DNA from: CALMFG01 sp963666035
Lineage (GTDB): Bacteria > Bacillota > Clostridia > Christensenellales > CALMFG01
Assembly (NCBI GenBank): GCA_963666035.2
Contig: CAXXJI010000020.1
Location: 68,019-132,018, forward strand
Reading direction: 5' to 3'
Length of the DNA: 64,000 bases
Shown here: positions 49,910 through 60,267 of the stretch, in pieces
Position numbering within the stretch: the first letter of the stretch is position 1
Layout: every line of letters begins with the position of its first letter
Notes under the pieces: model-generated
The model's input: the letters and a program-made list of their open reading frames with translations, nothing else
Told to the model about the DNA's origin: nothing
Database searches by the model: none
Translations under genes and position numbers: made by a program

Positions 49910-51157
49910 TCAACTCGTAAAACCGCTGTTGAAGTCGCGGTCGCGATACGCGTGATAACGGGTTTGCTGTAACAGCTGAATATCCGACCTTCGCGAGTTA
50001 TAGGATGCTTTGAGCAGAATTGGCGTCAGTATGGACGAAACAATAACCAAAAGCACAATGGGCGTGAGATGTTCATGCGGAATCAGTCCTGCGCTGACAC
50101 CGCGGTCGGCCACGATAAGGGCCACTTCGCCTCTGGCCATCATGCCGATGCCGGTTCTGAGGCTCTGCGGGAAACTGAAACCTGAGATTGCCGCGCCGAT
50201 ACCGCCGCCGATAATCTTGGAAAGCAGCGCCACCGCGATCAGTGCTGCTGTAAACCAGATGACATCCGGCGTAAAGTTGTCTACCTTGGCGCGAAGCCCG
50301 ATGCTGGCAAAGAAAACCGGAGAAAACAGCATATAGGAAGTGACTTCTACTTTGCTGTTGACGTAGCCCGAAAGATTGATATTGGAAATCATCGCACCGG
50401 CGAGGTAAGCGCCCGTGATATCGGCCACACCAAAGAAATGCTCAGCCGAGTAGGAAAGTAAAAGGCAGAAAACCAGCGAATAGACAGGGACGCGGCGCTT
50501 TCTGCCGTGTTTTTTTGAGAGATATTTAAACAGAAAATAGAAGCCCACACCAGTGATGGCGGCAAAGAGGAAGAATCCGAATATTTTTAAAATCACGATG
50601 CCGACATGGATGGATGCATCGCCAAGACTCATGAGGACGGTCAGCGCTACGATACCGACGATGTCGTCAATCACCGCCGCACCCAAAATGGCAGTGCCCG
50701 TTTTGGTGGAAAGCTTGCCCATCTCTCTTAAGGTCTCCACCGATATGGTCACCGAAGTGGCCATCAAAATGATACCGATAAAGATGTTCTCCAGCAATTG
50801 TTTGTTGTTGGTGAATTCAAGCCCGCCGTGGAAAGCCGAAGCGATGAGGAATCCGCCGCTGAGCGGCACAACAACGCCAAAAAGCGCGATGATAAACGAA
50901 GCTTTGCCTGTTTGTTTAAGCTGATTGACATCGGTTTCCATCCCCGCCATAAACATGATGAAGATGACACCGAGCTCGGCCATCATAGCCAGAAAATTTG
51001 TTTCTTCCACCAGCCCCAAAATATTCGGGCCCAACAGTAAACCCGCAATCAAAGCACCGACCACCTGCGGCATATGCAATTTGCGCGAAAGCATACCAAG
51101 CAATTTGGTGGCAAGCAAAATCAGCGCCAGATCCAAAAAGAAATCGTAGGAGACCAT
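49910..51157 (-). CDS. Cation:proton antiporter, CPA2 family
   Basis: A 415-residue membrane protein with about twelve helices: LALILLATKLLGMLSRKLHMPQVVGALIAGLLLGP, FMAGMETD (functional Asp region), GAAVIDDIVGIVALT (the ND/DD ion site of CPA2), and FASIGLRAKVD. It exchanges Na+ or K+ for H+. There is no C-terminal NAD-binding domain, unlike KefB/C, so it is the NapA/GerN-like short form. No clear ribosome site was chosen with certainty; ATG 51157 is the only early start. Confidence 0.92.
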   Translation of the reverse strand: MVSYDFFLDLALILLATKLLGMLSRKLHMPQVVGALIAGLLLGPNILGLVEETNFLAMMAELGVIFIMFMAGMETDVNQLKQTGKASFIIALFGVVVPLSGGFLIASAFHGGLEFTNNKQLLENIFIGIILMATSVTISVETLREMGKLSTKTGTAILGAAVIDDIVGIVALTVLMSLGDASIHVGIVILKIFGFFLFAAITGVGFYFLFKYLSKKHGRKRRVPVYSLVFCLLLSYSAEHFFGVADITGAYLAGAMISNINLSGYVNSKVEVTSYMLFSPVFFASIGLRAKVDNFTPDVIWFTAALIAVALLSKIIGGGIGAAISGFSFPQSLRTGIGMMARGEVALIVADRGVSAGLIPHEHLTPIVLLVIVSSILTPILLKASYNSRRSDIQLLQQTRYHAYRDRDFNSGFTS

Positions 51158-51298
51158 ATTAACTTTTTTCTCTTTCTATTAAAATTTTTAAAGACTGAAA
51201 AGCCTTTGAAAACGGGTATCAAAAAAATGTTTACGCCGCTAATTGTACATATATTTCTATTGCCTGTCAAATCTTTGGCGGCAGGGCAAAATATAGTT

Positions 51299-52967
51299 TT
51301 ATCCTTTCAGGATTGCTGCGCCGCGCTGGAAATCACTGTAATCAAAGATAAGCACATTCGGCGAGAGATTTAGCGTTTGGCTATGGATAAATAAAAGCAC
51401 ATCAAAGGAAAAAAGGATAGGGAATAACGATTTTTGATCGGCTTGCGGGATGGCCTTTTCTTTAAAATATATTTTTCGAAAATCTCGGTGTGCTGGAGTG
51501 AGGATGGATTCGGGCAGGCGCGGACGTTTTTTCTTGCGCATCGCCTCAAACAAAAGCATTTCATGGCAAAGGGGAAAGCCACTCTTTTTGCAAAACTGCC
51601 AAAGTATTTCAGTCAATTGTATTTCGGATGTTTTTTTGATATCAATGGACATCGCTTTAATCAGATGGTCCAGGTTTTCAAACAGCGCAAACGCCGAGCC
51701 GACATGCTTCACCAGCATCAAGATGGTATATTTAAAAAGTCCGTTGTTATAGAAACGCTTTAACAGGTATTCTATTTCTTCCAGATGTAAAAGCGCTGTG
51801 CGGGGTAGCCAAGGGGTTTCGATGACCTCATAGGGCGCGTTTTTGTCATAGCGGATGCCGAAATGTTCGGATTCGGCGCGTAAGGGTGCGCCTTTGAGCA
51901 GCTTTAAGAACCCCAGCTGGACATTATCCGCCCCGAGCGAAAACACATCATCAAAGGATTTCGCAAATTCAGGTAACCCTTCATAGGGCAGCCCTGCGAT
52001 TAAGTCCACATGGATATGCATATTGTGCATGTCGGTCAACCGCCGGATTTTGGGCGCAAAGGATGCAAAATTTTCATGCCGATTGATGGCCGCGAGTGTA
52101 GGCGCATGGGTGGATTGGATGCCGAGTTCCAGTTGGAAGATGCCGGGCTTGGCTTTGGCAAGACAGTCCAAAAGCGCATCGTCCAGCAGGCTGGGCGCCA
52201 GTTCCAGATGGAAGCACGTGCCTTGACTGTTTGCCATGATGAATTCCAGAATTCCAACCGCGCGTTTTCGGTCTGTATTAAAGGTTCGGTCTACAAACTT
52301 GACGATTTTTAATTCGGATTGGATAAATATCATGATATCCCGCTTGACGATTTCCAGCGGTTTTTCGCGATATACAGCGGATTCAGATGACAGACAAAAA
52401 GCGCAGGCAAACGGGCATCCCCGACTGGCTTCATAATAGATCACACGGTTTTTTAAAGACTCGAGATCGGAATAGGGGAAATCGGCAGTTTCAAACTGAA
52501 TTCCGATCTGAATTGGATTGGAGATGATCTGACCTGACGAGCGATAGGTGAGGGAAGCACAATCCAAAAGAGCCTTTTCGCCTAGCAAAAACAGCGCAAA
52601 ATCGTTGTGTGCCAGCTCGCCTTCGCCGCGAATGATATAGCCGATTTCGGGGTGCTCTGACAGTATCGCTTCAGCGTCAAAGCTGACCTCAGGACCGCCC
52701 AGCAGAATCTGCAAATCCGGGCACAAGGCTTTCAGCGTTTTGGCGAGACTTAAGATATATGTGATGTTCCAGATGTAACAGCTGAAAGACACCACATGGG
52801 GTGATCGGGACAGAATATCGGATATGACAGTCTCTTTTTCGGTATTGATGGTATGCTCAATATAGCCGCAATCGAGCCTGGTTTTTTTCGGCTACAGCTG
52901 TAAGAAGCCGAACGGCGAGGTTGGTATGCGGATATTTCGCGTTGACAGCCACAAAGAGTTCGGTCAT
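51299..52967 (-). pseudogene. B12-binding-type radical SAM protein (DUF4080), frameshift in an A7 run
   Basis: The gene encodes a B12-binding domain (TELFVAVNAKYPHTNLAVRLL, later FSCYIWNITYILSLAKTLK), a radical SAM core with YEASRGCPFACAFCLSS (CxxxCxxC cluster) and ILLGGPEVSF, and a C-terminal DUF4080. One frame holds residues 1-35 and stops; the remainder (from TRLDCGYIEHTIN) continues one base off. The break is a 7-base A run (T7 at 52882-52888 on plus); six bases would restore a protein of about 555 residues. ATGA overlaps the helicase gene. Whether slippage at the run rescues it is unknown. Confidence 0.85.
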
Positions 52968-55429
52968 GCCTGACCTCTTTTTTTCTGCACAAACATCTCG
53001 GTGGTGTTTTTCGGTAAAAAACGTAGGAATCGTGAGGACTGATTGGCTTCGCCGCGGTCGTCAAACCGGCTGAGCGTAATGAACAAATGATGGGACGCAC
53101 GGGTCATGGCCACATAAAAGAGTCTGGCTTCTTCGTCCAGCTTATCGTAGCGGATATTAAGCGAAGAGGGGAACGCCCCTTCCACAGCGCCTGCGATGAT
53201 GACGGTATCAAACTGCAAACCCTTGGCTTGATGTACGGTCAGTACGGCCACACGGTCTTCGCCGCCGATCTGCCGTTCCAGCGTGCCCGAAAGTGCGGAC
53301 AGCTCCAAAATCCGACGGAGCGAAACCGCAGGGCTGTCGCTCGGTTCATCCTGCCGGGAAAAGATGCGCATGAGTTCATCTAGGTTTTCCTGCTTGTTCG
53401 GCGTCTGCTGGTAACGTTGTTTCATTTTCAGTGCAGAGACCACCTGCTGCAGCAGTTTATCCGGCCGCGCGGCTTCTGTGCTTTTTGATGTTTTTTCCAG
53501 GAAAGCGGCAAACGGCGAAAAGCGGTCACGGTACAGCGCATAAAAAGCGGTTCGAGCTTCAGCGGTCTCCAAAAAACGTTCCATGCAGATTTGTGCCAAT
53601 TCACAAGTGGCCCATACATCGTCCATGGCGTGATGGGTGGGCTCCTCTTCAAAACCGAAATATGCGCTGAGCGTCGCGAGCTTATAATCGGGCACATCGT
53701 CTGTGATGCGTTTGGCGGCATCCAGCGTATCGAAAAAGGGAAAGAAGGCAGGATGGGAAATATTCTGCCGTCGGAGCTCGGAAGTCAGAATGGCGATATC
53801 ATAGGTGACATTATGCCCGGCCAGGATACTGTCATCGGCAAAAGTGATAAATTCGGAGAGCACAGTATGTGCGTCCTCACCGTTCTCGGCCAAAAATGCA
53901 TCCGAATACCCGTGCACAGCCTGGCTGGTGCCCACGAAACGTACGGGCTTGATGTAGCGGTGGAATTCATCCAGCACGCCGTCCTGCCCGAACCGCACGG
54001 CCGCGATCTCGATAATTTCGTCATTCTCGGTATCAAGACCGGTGCTTTCCACATCAAAAACGACCATTTGATTATTTAAATAGGGTTCGATTATATTCAA
54101 TAGAAAATCGTCATTGTCCTGATGCGCCTCGGTGATAAAATCGGCCAAAGTCACCGGAAGATCGCTGGACAAAATATCGTTAATGGTGCCGGAGCCGATG
54201 TTTTTGGCGTATTTCAACAAAAGGCGTTTGGCGGATTCAACATCATGCGGGTTGACCGCCAGCTTCAGCGCCGCCAGCGCGTCTTTAATCTCCTCCCGTC
54301 GGAAGAAGTTGTATTCGTCGATGACATAGCAGGGCAGACCGGAAGCCAAGAGCGCCTGTGAGTAACTGCGCGCGTCACTGTTGGTGCGGACCAGCACGGC
54401 CATCTGTCCGAAGGAGATGTTTTCTTCGGCTTGTTTTTTGATGATTCCGGCAATCTGATGCTGCTCGGCCGCAATGGTATTTAAAAACAGCAGTTTAACT
54501 GTTTCGCCGCTTTCGCCGGCCACTTGCACCGCTTTGCTAGCCTGATCGAAGTACGCGGCAAGAAAGCCTTCGGCGCAGTCGGTGATATGTTTGGTTGAGC
54601 GAAAGTTGTAATTCAGCGTATATTCCTGCGGATGAAAGTGGTCGCGAAAGGACGCTATAATCTCAAACGGACGGGAATCCCGCCATTCGTAGATGGTTTG
54701 GTCAGTGTCGCCGAAGAGGGACAGGTTTTTATGTCCGTCTGCCAGTTTTGCGATGATATCATATTCAAGCAGACCGGTATCCTGCATCTCGTCCACCTGG
54801 ATAAAGTCATAGGCGTTTTGCCAGCGCGAGAGATGCGATGGATCCTGTAAAAACTCATATGTGATTAAGATCAGCGAAAGAAAGTCCAACGCGTGACTGC
54901 TTTTGAGGTGCTGCAGATAGAAAGTGAGCACCAGTGTGATATCGGCCGAAAAACGAGTCTGGAAATGATCGGCCAAACGGTTCATTCGTCCGGGATCTTT
55001 GATCATCGCTAAACGGTAATCATCCAACGCACTGGCCGCCGATTTTAAGTCGTGATCGCTTAAACGCTCATGATAGGCCGAAAGCACATCACGCAAAATC
55101 GCGTAGCTATCCTCTTCATCCATGATGGTATAACCAAAAGGCAGACCCAGCGTTTTGGATTCGGCGCGGATGAGACCGTTGCAGAACGCATGCATCGTAC
55201 AGACAGTGACGCGGGCCTGGCCATCAATCAGCGCGGTGATACGTTTTTTCATCGCGGCAGCCGCTCGGTTGGTGAAAGTCAGGCAGAGCACACTTTTTTT
55301 TCCGTTTGCAGCGGCATTTGCGGCACGGCGTGCCATCACCTCGGTTTTGCCTGCGCCGGCAGGAGCGGTCACCAACAGCGCTGAATCGATTGAATGGATG
55401 ACATTGAGTTGAGTGGGGGTTAGTTCCAT
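52964..55429 (-). CDS. UvrD/Rep-type helicase with inserted DEDDh exonuclease domain
   Basis: An 821-residue SF1 helicase. Motif I APAGAGKTEVMARR (about residue 20), Ia LTFTNRAAAAM, motif II DEMQD, motif III GDTDQTIYEWR, motif IV region NYNFRST. A DnaQ/PolC-like 3'-5' exonuclease is inserted at about 455-620: FDVESTGLDTENDEIIEIAA, HNVTYD and HHAMDDVWAT supply the DEDDh residues. Then UvrD_C with VLTVHQAKGLQFDTVIIAG and ARLFYVAMTRA. It likely unwinds and degrades DNA in repair. ATG 55429 has GGAAAGG six bases upstream. Followed by the radical SAM gene with an ATGA overlap. Confidence 0.9.
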   Translation of the reverse strand: MELTPTQLNVIHSIDSALLVTAPAGAGKTEVMARRAANAAANGKKSVLCLTFTNRAAAAMKKRITALIDGQARVTVCTMHAFCNGLIRAESKTLGLPFGYTIMDEEDSYAILRDVLSAYHERLSDHDLKSAASALDDYRLAMIKDPGRMNRLADHFQTRFSADITLVLTFYLQHLKSSHALDFLSLILITYEFLQDPSHLSRWQNAYDFIQVDEMQDTGLLEYDIIAKLADGHKNLSLFGDTDQTIYEWRDSRPFEIIASFRDHFHPQEYTLNYNFRSTKHITDCAEGFLAAYFDQASKAVQVAGESGETVKLLFLNTIAAEQHQIAGIIKKQAEENISFGQMAVLVRTNSDARSYSQALLASGLPCYVIDEYNFFRREEIKDALAALKLAVNPHDVESAKRLLLKYAKNIGSGTINDILSSDLPVTLADFITEAHQDNDDFLLNIIEPYLNNQMVVFDVESTGLDTENDEIIEIAAVRFGQDGVLDEFHRYIKPVRFVGTSQAVHGYSDAFLAENGEDAHTVLSEFITFADDSILAGHNVTYDIAILTSELRRQNISHPAFFPFFDTLDAAKRITDDVPDYKLATLSAYFGFEEEPTHHAMDDVWATCELAQICMERFLETAEARTAFYALYRDRFSPFAAFLEKTSKSTEAARPDKLLQQVVSALKMKQRYQQTPNKQENLDELMRIFSRQDEPSDSPAVSLRRILELSALSGTLERQIGGEDRVAVLTVHQAKGLQFDTVIIAGAVEGAFPSSLNIRYDKLDEEARLFYVAMTRASHHLFITLSRFDDRGEANQSSRFLRFLPKNTTEMFVQKKRGQA

Positions 55430-55524
55430 CATATCCCTTTCCGTTTCACTTATCATTTTAAGTATATCAACAAAAGGCGAACAAATAAAGCGCGCCTTAT
55501 ACGGATTATTTACAAACCTTTCGG

Positions 55525-55554
55525 TTGACACGGGCGCGTGAAAGCCTTTACTAT
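55525..55554 (+). promoter_or_regulatory. Promoter of the LCP gene
   Basis: TTGACA (55525-55530), 18-nt spacer, TACTAT (55549-55554), 51 nt before the start codon. Confidence 0.7.
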
Positions 55555-55605
55555 TTGTAATAGCGAGTTGGAAAATATTTTAAAACAGGACAGGTTAGCG
55601 ACAAC

Positions 55606-57141
55606 ATGTTTGATGATGCAGTAAAAAAGAGCACTAAAAAAGCGATGACAAGAAAAATCGTCATATTAGTTGGCATATGCTTGGTTCTGGCGCTGATAAC
55701 GCTGGGTGCAACTTTTTGGTATGGGGTGAATCATCCTGAATCACTGTTCGGTGTGAACGGTGCGAACAGCGGATTTATCAAATTGCTCATCAGTGAACAG
55801 AAATCTTTGGATGCGATCGTCACCATTGACGAAGATGATATGCTTTACTCAAAACGGCTGTCCATGCTGCAAAACAATGCGGATGAAAGCTATATGGACG
55901 GCAAGACCAATATCCTTCTTTTGGGCATCGACGAGAATCAGGAACGTGAAGGATGGGGGTATTTTCGGACAGATACGATTATCGTTTTGAATATCGATTT
56001 TGAAAAAAATACAGCCAAGATGCTTTCCATTCCGCGGGACTCATTGGTTTGGATCACCGGATACGGCGGCAAAGCACGCGTGAACAAGGCGTTTGCCGAA
56101 GGCGGCGGATATAACGGTCACGGATTTGAAAATGTCATTGATACCGTTTCGAACATGCTGGGCGGTCTTAAGATTGACAGCTATGTTTGCGTGGATATGG
56201 AGGTTTTAAAGGACATTGTAGACGCGATCGGCGGGGTGGATTACTACGTCGATCATGAGATAGACACTTCGGATGCGCATCTGGATGTAGGGCAGCAGCA
56301 TCTGTGGGGTGCCGAAGTGTTGGCCTATGTGCGCCAAAGGAAAGGGCAATCGGATATCATTCGAATTGACCGACAGCAGCGGATGCTGGAAGCGATTTTT
56401 ACCCAGTTGAAAGAAAAAAGAAAACTGGTTTTGGTACCCCAGCTATATACCGCGGTCAAGGATGATATGTATACCGACTTAAGCGTCGCCCAGATTTCGG
56501 CGCTGGCCTTGTGGGCTATGAAATTTGATATCAACGATCTGGAGCGGGACACAGTACCCGGGCAGGGAATTTATATTGGAGACGGTTCCTACTGGGCGAT
56601 CGATCAATATGATCTGGAAGACATTATTTTTGACCTGTTCGGCCTGTCGGTGACTTTGAGCAAAAGCAATGATGTCTCTGTGATTAAACCGGCGGCCGAG
56701 CGCTTTAATCAGTGGCAGGCCACGGCGCTTGCGCAAGGCACAACGACCGGCGCCTATATCTTTGCTAATCGGAAGCACTGTGTGGGCAATGAATACAGCA
56801 CGTATATTAATATGCTAAGCCAGCTGGAAACCTTGGCGAGCACGCCATCACTCACTGACCCCGGCGGAAAGGCAGATGAGATTAAAGCGGCGGTGGGTGC
56901 GTTCGGACAGTATTGTGCCGCCCTCGAAGCCACACTTCGGGCGCGTATCAATGCCGGTTCTTCCGTAACAAACCCGCCGGCAGCAACTCCGGTGCCTGCG
57001 GACCCAACCGCCCCGCCGGCGGATACCCCGCCGCCAGCTGACACCACGCCCCCAGTGGCTGAAGATCCGGCAGATACGGGCGGCACGACCGGCGGAGACG
57101 AAGCTGCCGCCCCAGCCAGTACGCCTGCACCAACTGCCTAG
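55606..57141 (+). CDS. LytR-CpsA-Psr (LCP) family protein
   Basis: LCP enzymes attach anionic polymers to peptidoglycan at the outer face of the membrane. The 511-residue product has an N-terminal membrane anchor (IVILVGICLVLALITLGATFWYG), the LCP core at about 98-290 (TNILLLGIDENQ, RTDTIIVLNID, MLSIPRDSLVWI with the key Arg, RVNKAFAEGG, YVRQRKGQSDIIRIDRQQRML), then a further domain and a Pro/Ala/Thr-rich tail (residues about 455-511). GACAGGTTAG precedes the ATG. Monocistronic. Confidence 0.93.
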   Translation: MFDDAVKKSTKKAMTRKIVILVGICLVLALITLGATFWYGVNHPESLFGVNGANSGFIKLLISEQKSLDAIVTIDEDDMLYSKRLSMLQNNADESYMDGKTNILLLGIDENQEREGWGYFRTDTIIVLNIDFEKNTAKMLSIPRDSLVWITGYGGKARVNKAFAEGGGYNGHGFENVIDTVSNMLGGLKIDSYVCVDMEVLKDIVDAIGGVDYYVDHEIDTSDAHLDVGQQHLWGAEVLAYVRQRKGQSDIIRIDRQQRMLEAIFTQLKEKRKLVLVPQLYTAVKDDMYTDLSVAQISALALWAMKFDINDLERDTVPGQGIYIGDGSYWAIDQYDLEDIIFDLFGLSVTLSKSNDVSVIKPAAERFNQWQATALAQGTTTGAYIFANRKHCVGNEYSTYINMLSQLETLASTPSLTDPGGKADEIKAAVGAFGQYCAALEATLRARINAGSSVTNPPAATPVPADPTAPPADTPPPADTTPPVAEDPADTGGTTGGDEAAAPASTPAPTA

Positions 57142-57254
57142 AATGTTTAAAAAATCTGAATGATGCCTATAAAACATAGACGAATGTACTAGGCTTTGGT
57201 TATAATAGATATATAGATATAAAGTAGAAAAAAAACAAAAAGGCAGGTTTGAAA

Positions 57255-57971
57255 ATGAGCATACCCACACCGCATATTGAAGTGAAGGAAAAAGGCATTA
57301 TTACCAAAACTGTGTTGATGCCGGGCGATCCGCTCAGAGCGAAGTTTATCGCAGAGACATTTTTAGAAGACGCGGTGCAGTTCAACTTTGTCCGCGGCAT
57401 CTATGGCTATACCGGCACCTATCACGGCCGGAAGATTTCGGTGATGGGGTCGGGCATGGGCATGCCGTCTATCGGTATCTATTCCTATGAATTATATAAT
57501 TTCTACGATGTTGAGAAAATCATCCGCATCGGTTCCTGCGGCGCGTATAGCAAAGACTTGGATGTTTATGATGTGGTGCTGGCAACCGATGCCTGGAGCG
57601 AATCCAGCTTTGCCCACACACTCGCCGGATATATTGAGGATGTGATGGATCCTTCATACGACCTCAATCAGCGTATTTTGGCAATCGCCGATGATTTAGG
57701 CATCCCAGTTCATAAGGCGCGGGTGCATTCATCGGATGTGTTCTACCGTAAGAATTTTCACGATTTTGAGACCATACGGGATGCGCATGAATGTGATGTA
57801 GTGGAGATGGAAAGCTTTGCGCTGTTCGCTAATGCACGTTTTCTGAATAAAGAAGCGGCGTGCATTCTGACGGTATCCGATTCGCTGGCCAAAGATGCGG
57901 TCACCACATCGGAAGAACGGGAAAAGTCGTTTACCAATATGATGAAAATCGCATTGGAACTGGCGGAATAG
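57255..57971 (+). CDS. deoD: Purine-nucleoside phosphorylase, DeoD type
   Basis: DeoD phosphorylates purine nucleosides to free base and ribose-1-phosphate (hexameric, trimeric-type fold NP-I). The 238-residue product has VLMPGDPLRAKFIAETF, GSGMGMPSIGIYSYELYN (phosphate site), RIGSCGAYS, and VVEMESFALFANA with SDSLAKDAVTTSEER. AGGCAGG precedes ATG 57255. The LCP gene upstream has no terminator that I see, so co-transcription is possible. Confidence 0.96.
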   Translation: MSIPTPHIEVKEKGIITKTVLMPGDPLRAKFIAETFLEDAVQFNFVRGIYGYTGTYHGRKISVMGSGMGMPSIGIYSYELYNFYDVEKIIRIGSCGAYSKDLDVYDVVLATDAWSESSFAHTLAGYIEDVMDPSYDLNQRILAIADDLGIPVHKARVHSSDVFYRKNFHDFETIRDAHECDVVEMESFALFANARFLNKEAACILTVSDSLAKDAVTTSEEREKSFTNMMKIALELAE

Positions 57972-57973
57972 TA

Positions 57974-58004
57974 GATAAAAAAAAGAGCATAAGCTCTTTT
58001 TTTG
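57974..58004. terminator. Bidirectional terminator
   Basis: AAAAAGAGC-ATAA-GCTCTTTTTTT, between convergent genes. Confidence 0.88.
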
Positions 58005-58031
58005 TATATTATATTGAATTTAATCCAATGA

Positions 58032-58673
58032 TTAATGCTTACCCTTATATTTTCTTTTAACGAACAGTTGAAATTTAGCGGTCCAGACAAACTGAACGAC
58101 AAGGCCCATGGTGAGCACCATGAGAAACATCACCGCATGGTACAGTGTGTTTTGACCGAAGATATCAAGAATGCGCAAATTAAGGTCCTGACCGGACGCG
58201 AAGGTGATGGGGATATCGCCGCCAAAGGACAGAAAACCGAGCGATACGACAAACAGAACCGCGCCGAGCAGTGAAGTCCAGATGACCAGGAAATAATCCC
58301 GGGCGATAAAAACCGAAGAGCCGAGCGCCAAACCGGCGGCAAGATAGATGAGCTGCATATACAGCGGATGGATGGTGTGCTGGGAAGTTTGGATAAGGCC
58401 GGTAACAAAGAAGACAAATCCCACCGATATCATCAGCGGCAGAAGATTGCGGTATTTAAACAGGATAAATCCAAAACCCACGCCTACACATGCGGCTGCG
58501 GCGGTCAGCGTAAAGCCGGAAAGCGGCACGGCACGCACCACAGCGGCATAACCCATAAACATTCCAAAAATCAGGGATAGAATTTTGATCCAGTTATAGC
58601 CCATAAATAAAAGCGCCATAGCATAGAATGTGGTTAAAATATACAGAATATTAAAAGTAAAGTCGAAATTCAT
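58032..58673 (-). CDS. Multi-pass membrane protein, TMEM198-like
   Basis: A 213-residue protein with six or seven helices and little soluble sequence; the pattern (helices of 20 residues with Gly-Phe-Leu, GYNWIKILSLIFGMFMGYAAV, then repeated pairs) resembles DUF4203/TMEM198-like proteins. Function unknown. Start 58673 (MNFDF) is preferred because AAAGGGGG lies 6 nt upstream. Confidence 0.6.
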   Translation of the reverse strand: MNFDFTFNILYILTTFYAMALLFMGYNWIKILSLIFGMFMGYAAVVRAVPLSGFTLTAAAACVGVGFGFILFKYRNLLPLMISVGFVFFVTGLIQTSQHTIHPLYMQLIYLAAGLALGSSVFIARDYFLVIWTSLLGAVLFVVSLGFLSFGGDIPITFASGQDLNLRILDIFGQNTLYHAVMFLMVLTMGLVVQFVWTAKFQLFVKRKYKGKH

Positions 58674-58778
58674 AATCATCCCCCTTTATATTTGCTATTT
58701 TAAATCACTTTTGCTTTACGAACAATAGTTTATTTATGATATTGAGCAAAAAACGCGCAATTTGCGTTCAAGTTTACA

Positions 58779-58806
58779 TTTACTTTTGAATATTTTGTGT
58801 TACAAT
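58779..58806 (+). promoter_or_regulatory. Probable promoter of the rnf operon
   Basis: TTTACT (58779-58784), 16-nt spacer, TACAAT (58801-58806), followed by a roughly 100-nt A/T-rich leader before rnfC. CGCGCAATTTGCG upstream (58754-58766) is a partial inverted repeat. Confidence 0.6.
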
Positions 58807-58913
58807 ATAGGGCGATACAGCTGAAAAGACATAAATTATCCTTATTTAAAACCTGTAACGAAAACATCTGTAATTTCTTAAAGTATATTTCAATAGATAT
58901 GGGAGAACATTAG

Positions 58914-60248
58914 ATGAAACAATCCTTCAAAGGCGGTATCCACCCCTTAAGCAGCATTCACCATGGAAAATATCTGACTGAAAACTGTGCATTGGAGATG
59001 ATGCCAGCGCCGAAGACGTTACGTTTTCCGATCAGCCAGCATATTGGTGCGCCGGCCAAACCGATTGTATCGGTGGGCGATCGGGTGCTGATGGGCCAAA
59101 AGATCGCCGAAGCGGCGGCTTTTGTTTCGGTGCCGGTACACAGCAGTGTTTCGGGTACGGTGACTGAAATTGCCGAGTATCCGCATATCCTGGGCCGCCC
59201 CGTGCTTTCCATCGTGGTTGAAAACGACTTTAAAGACGAAAAAGTGCCGGGGTACGGAGAAACCAGAGATATCTCCAAGATGGACAAGAAAGAGCTGGTA
59301 GGACTGATTCAGGAGGGTGGTATTGTCGGTATGGGCGGCGCGACTTTCCCGACCCATGTTAAACTCTCTCCGCCGGATGATAAACCTATCGAGTATGTGA
59401 TCGTCAACGCCGCCGAGTGCGAACCGTTTTTGACGGCTGACCATCGGGCGCTTTTAGAGATGACTGACGAGATTTTGCAAGGTCTTCAAATTGTCATGAA
59501 GATTCTAGGCGTAAAAAGCGGCATCATCGGCATTGAGAACAACAAAAAAGACGCCATTGAGAAAATGAAAAAAGCGGTGAAGGATTTACCAGTTGCCGTG
59601 AAAACATTAAAGGTTAAATATCCGCAAGGCGGTGAAAAACAACTGATTCAGGCGATCACCAAACGTGAAGTGCCCTCGGGCGGACTGCCTATGGACATCG
59701 GTGTGGTGGTGCTGAACACATCCACCTGTATCGCCATTTATCAAGCGCTTGTCAAAAAGATTCCGCTGACTGAACGCATCGTGACCGTATCCGGCATCGT
59801 CAGCAAGCCTTCCAACCTGATCGTCAGAGTGGGAACGTCTTTCGGCGATGTTTGTGAATACGCGGGCGGCTTTACCGAACAGGTGGAGAAGCTGATTACC
59901 GGCGGACCGATGATGGGGATTGCGCAGTATTCTTTGGATGTTTCGGTGATAAAAGGTACATCAGGTATTTTGGCCTTAGGCAAAAAACTGGCGATCTTCC
60001 CGGCACAGGTCAACTGTATCCGTTGCACCAAATGCGTCACAGCGTGCCCAGCGGGCCTTTTGCCATTAACGATGAACCAGTATATCCTTCGCGCCGAATA
60101 TGATATGGCCGAAAAATATAATGTGATGGATTGCATTGAATGCGGAGCTTGCTCATATATCTGCCCGTCCAACCGCTACCTGACCCAATCGTTTAAACTG
60201 GGCAAGATGCAGATATTGAAGCAGAGAAAAGCACAAAGCGCAAAATAG
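58914..60248 (+). CDS. rnfC: Ion-translocating oxidoreductase subunit RnfC
   Basis: RnfC is the soluble NADH/FMN-binding subunit of the Rnf complex. The 444-residue protein has the N-terminal SLBB/CO-dehydrogenase-like domain (PSAP-like PAPKTLRFPISQHIGAPAKPIVSVGDRVLMGQKI), VGMGGATFPTHVKL, EPFLTADHRALL (FMN site) and two C-terminal 4Fe-4S sites (CIRCTKCVTACPAGL, CIECGACSYICPSNR). GGGAGA precedes the ATG. First gene of rnfCDGEAB. Confidence 0.97.
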   Translation: MKQSFKGGIHPLSSIHHGKYLTENCALEMMPAPKTLRFPISQHIGAPAKPIVSVGDRVLMGQKIAEAAAFVSVPVHSSVSGTVTEIAEYPHILGRPVLSIVVENDFKDEKVPGYGETRDISKMDKKELVGLIQEGGIVGMGGATFPTHVKLSPPDDKPIEYVIVNAAECEPFLTADHRALLEMTDEILQGLQIVMKILGVKSGIIGIENNKKDAIEKMKKAVKDLPVAVKTLKVKYPQGGEKQLIQAITKREVPSGGLPMDIGVVVLNTSTCIAIYQALVKKIPLTERIVTVSGIVSKPSNLIVRVGTSFGDVCEYAGGFTEQVEKLITGGPMMGIAQYSLDVSVIKGTSGILALGKKLAIFPAQVNCIRCTKCVTACPAGLLPLTMNQYILRAEYDMAEKYNVMDCIECGACSYICPSNRYLTQSFKLGKMQILKQRKAQSAK

Positions 60249-60267
60249 AGGGAGTTTAAAGAGAAAT

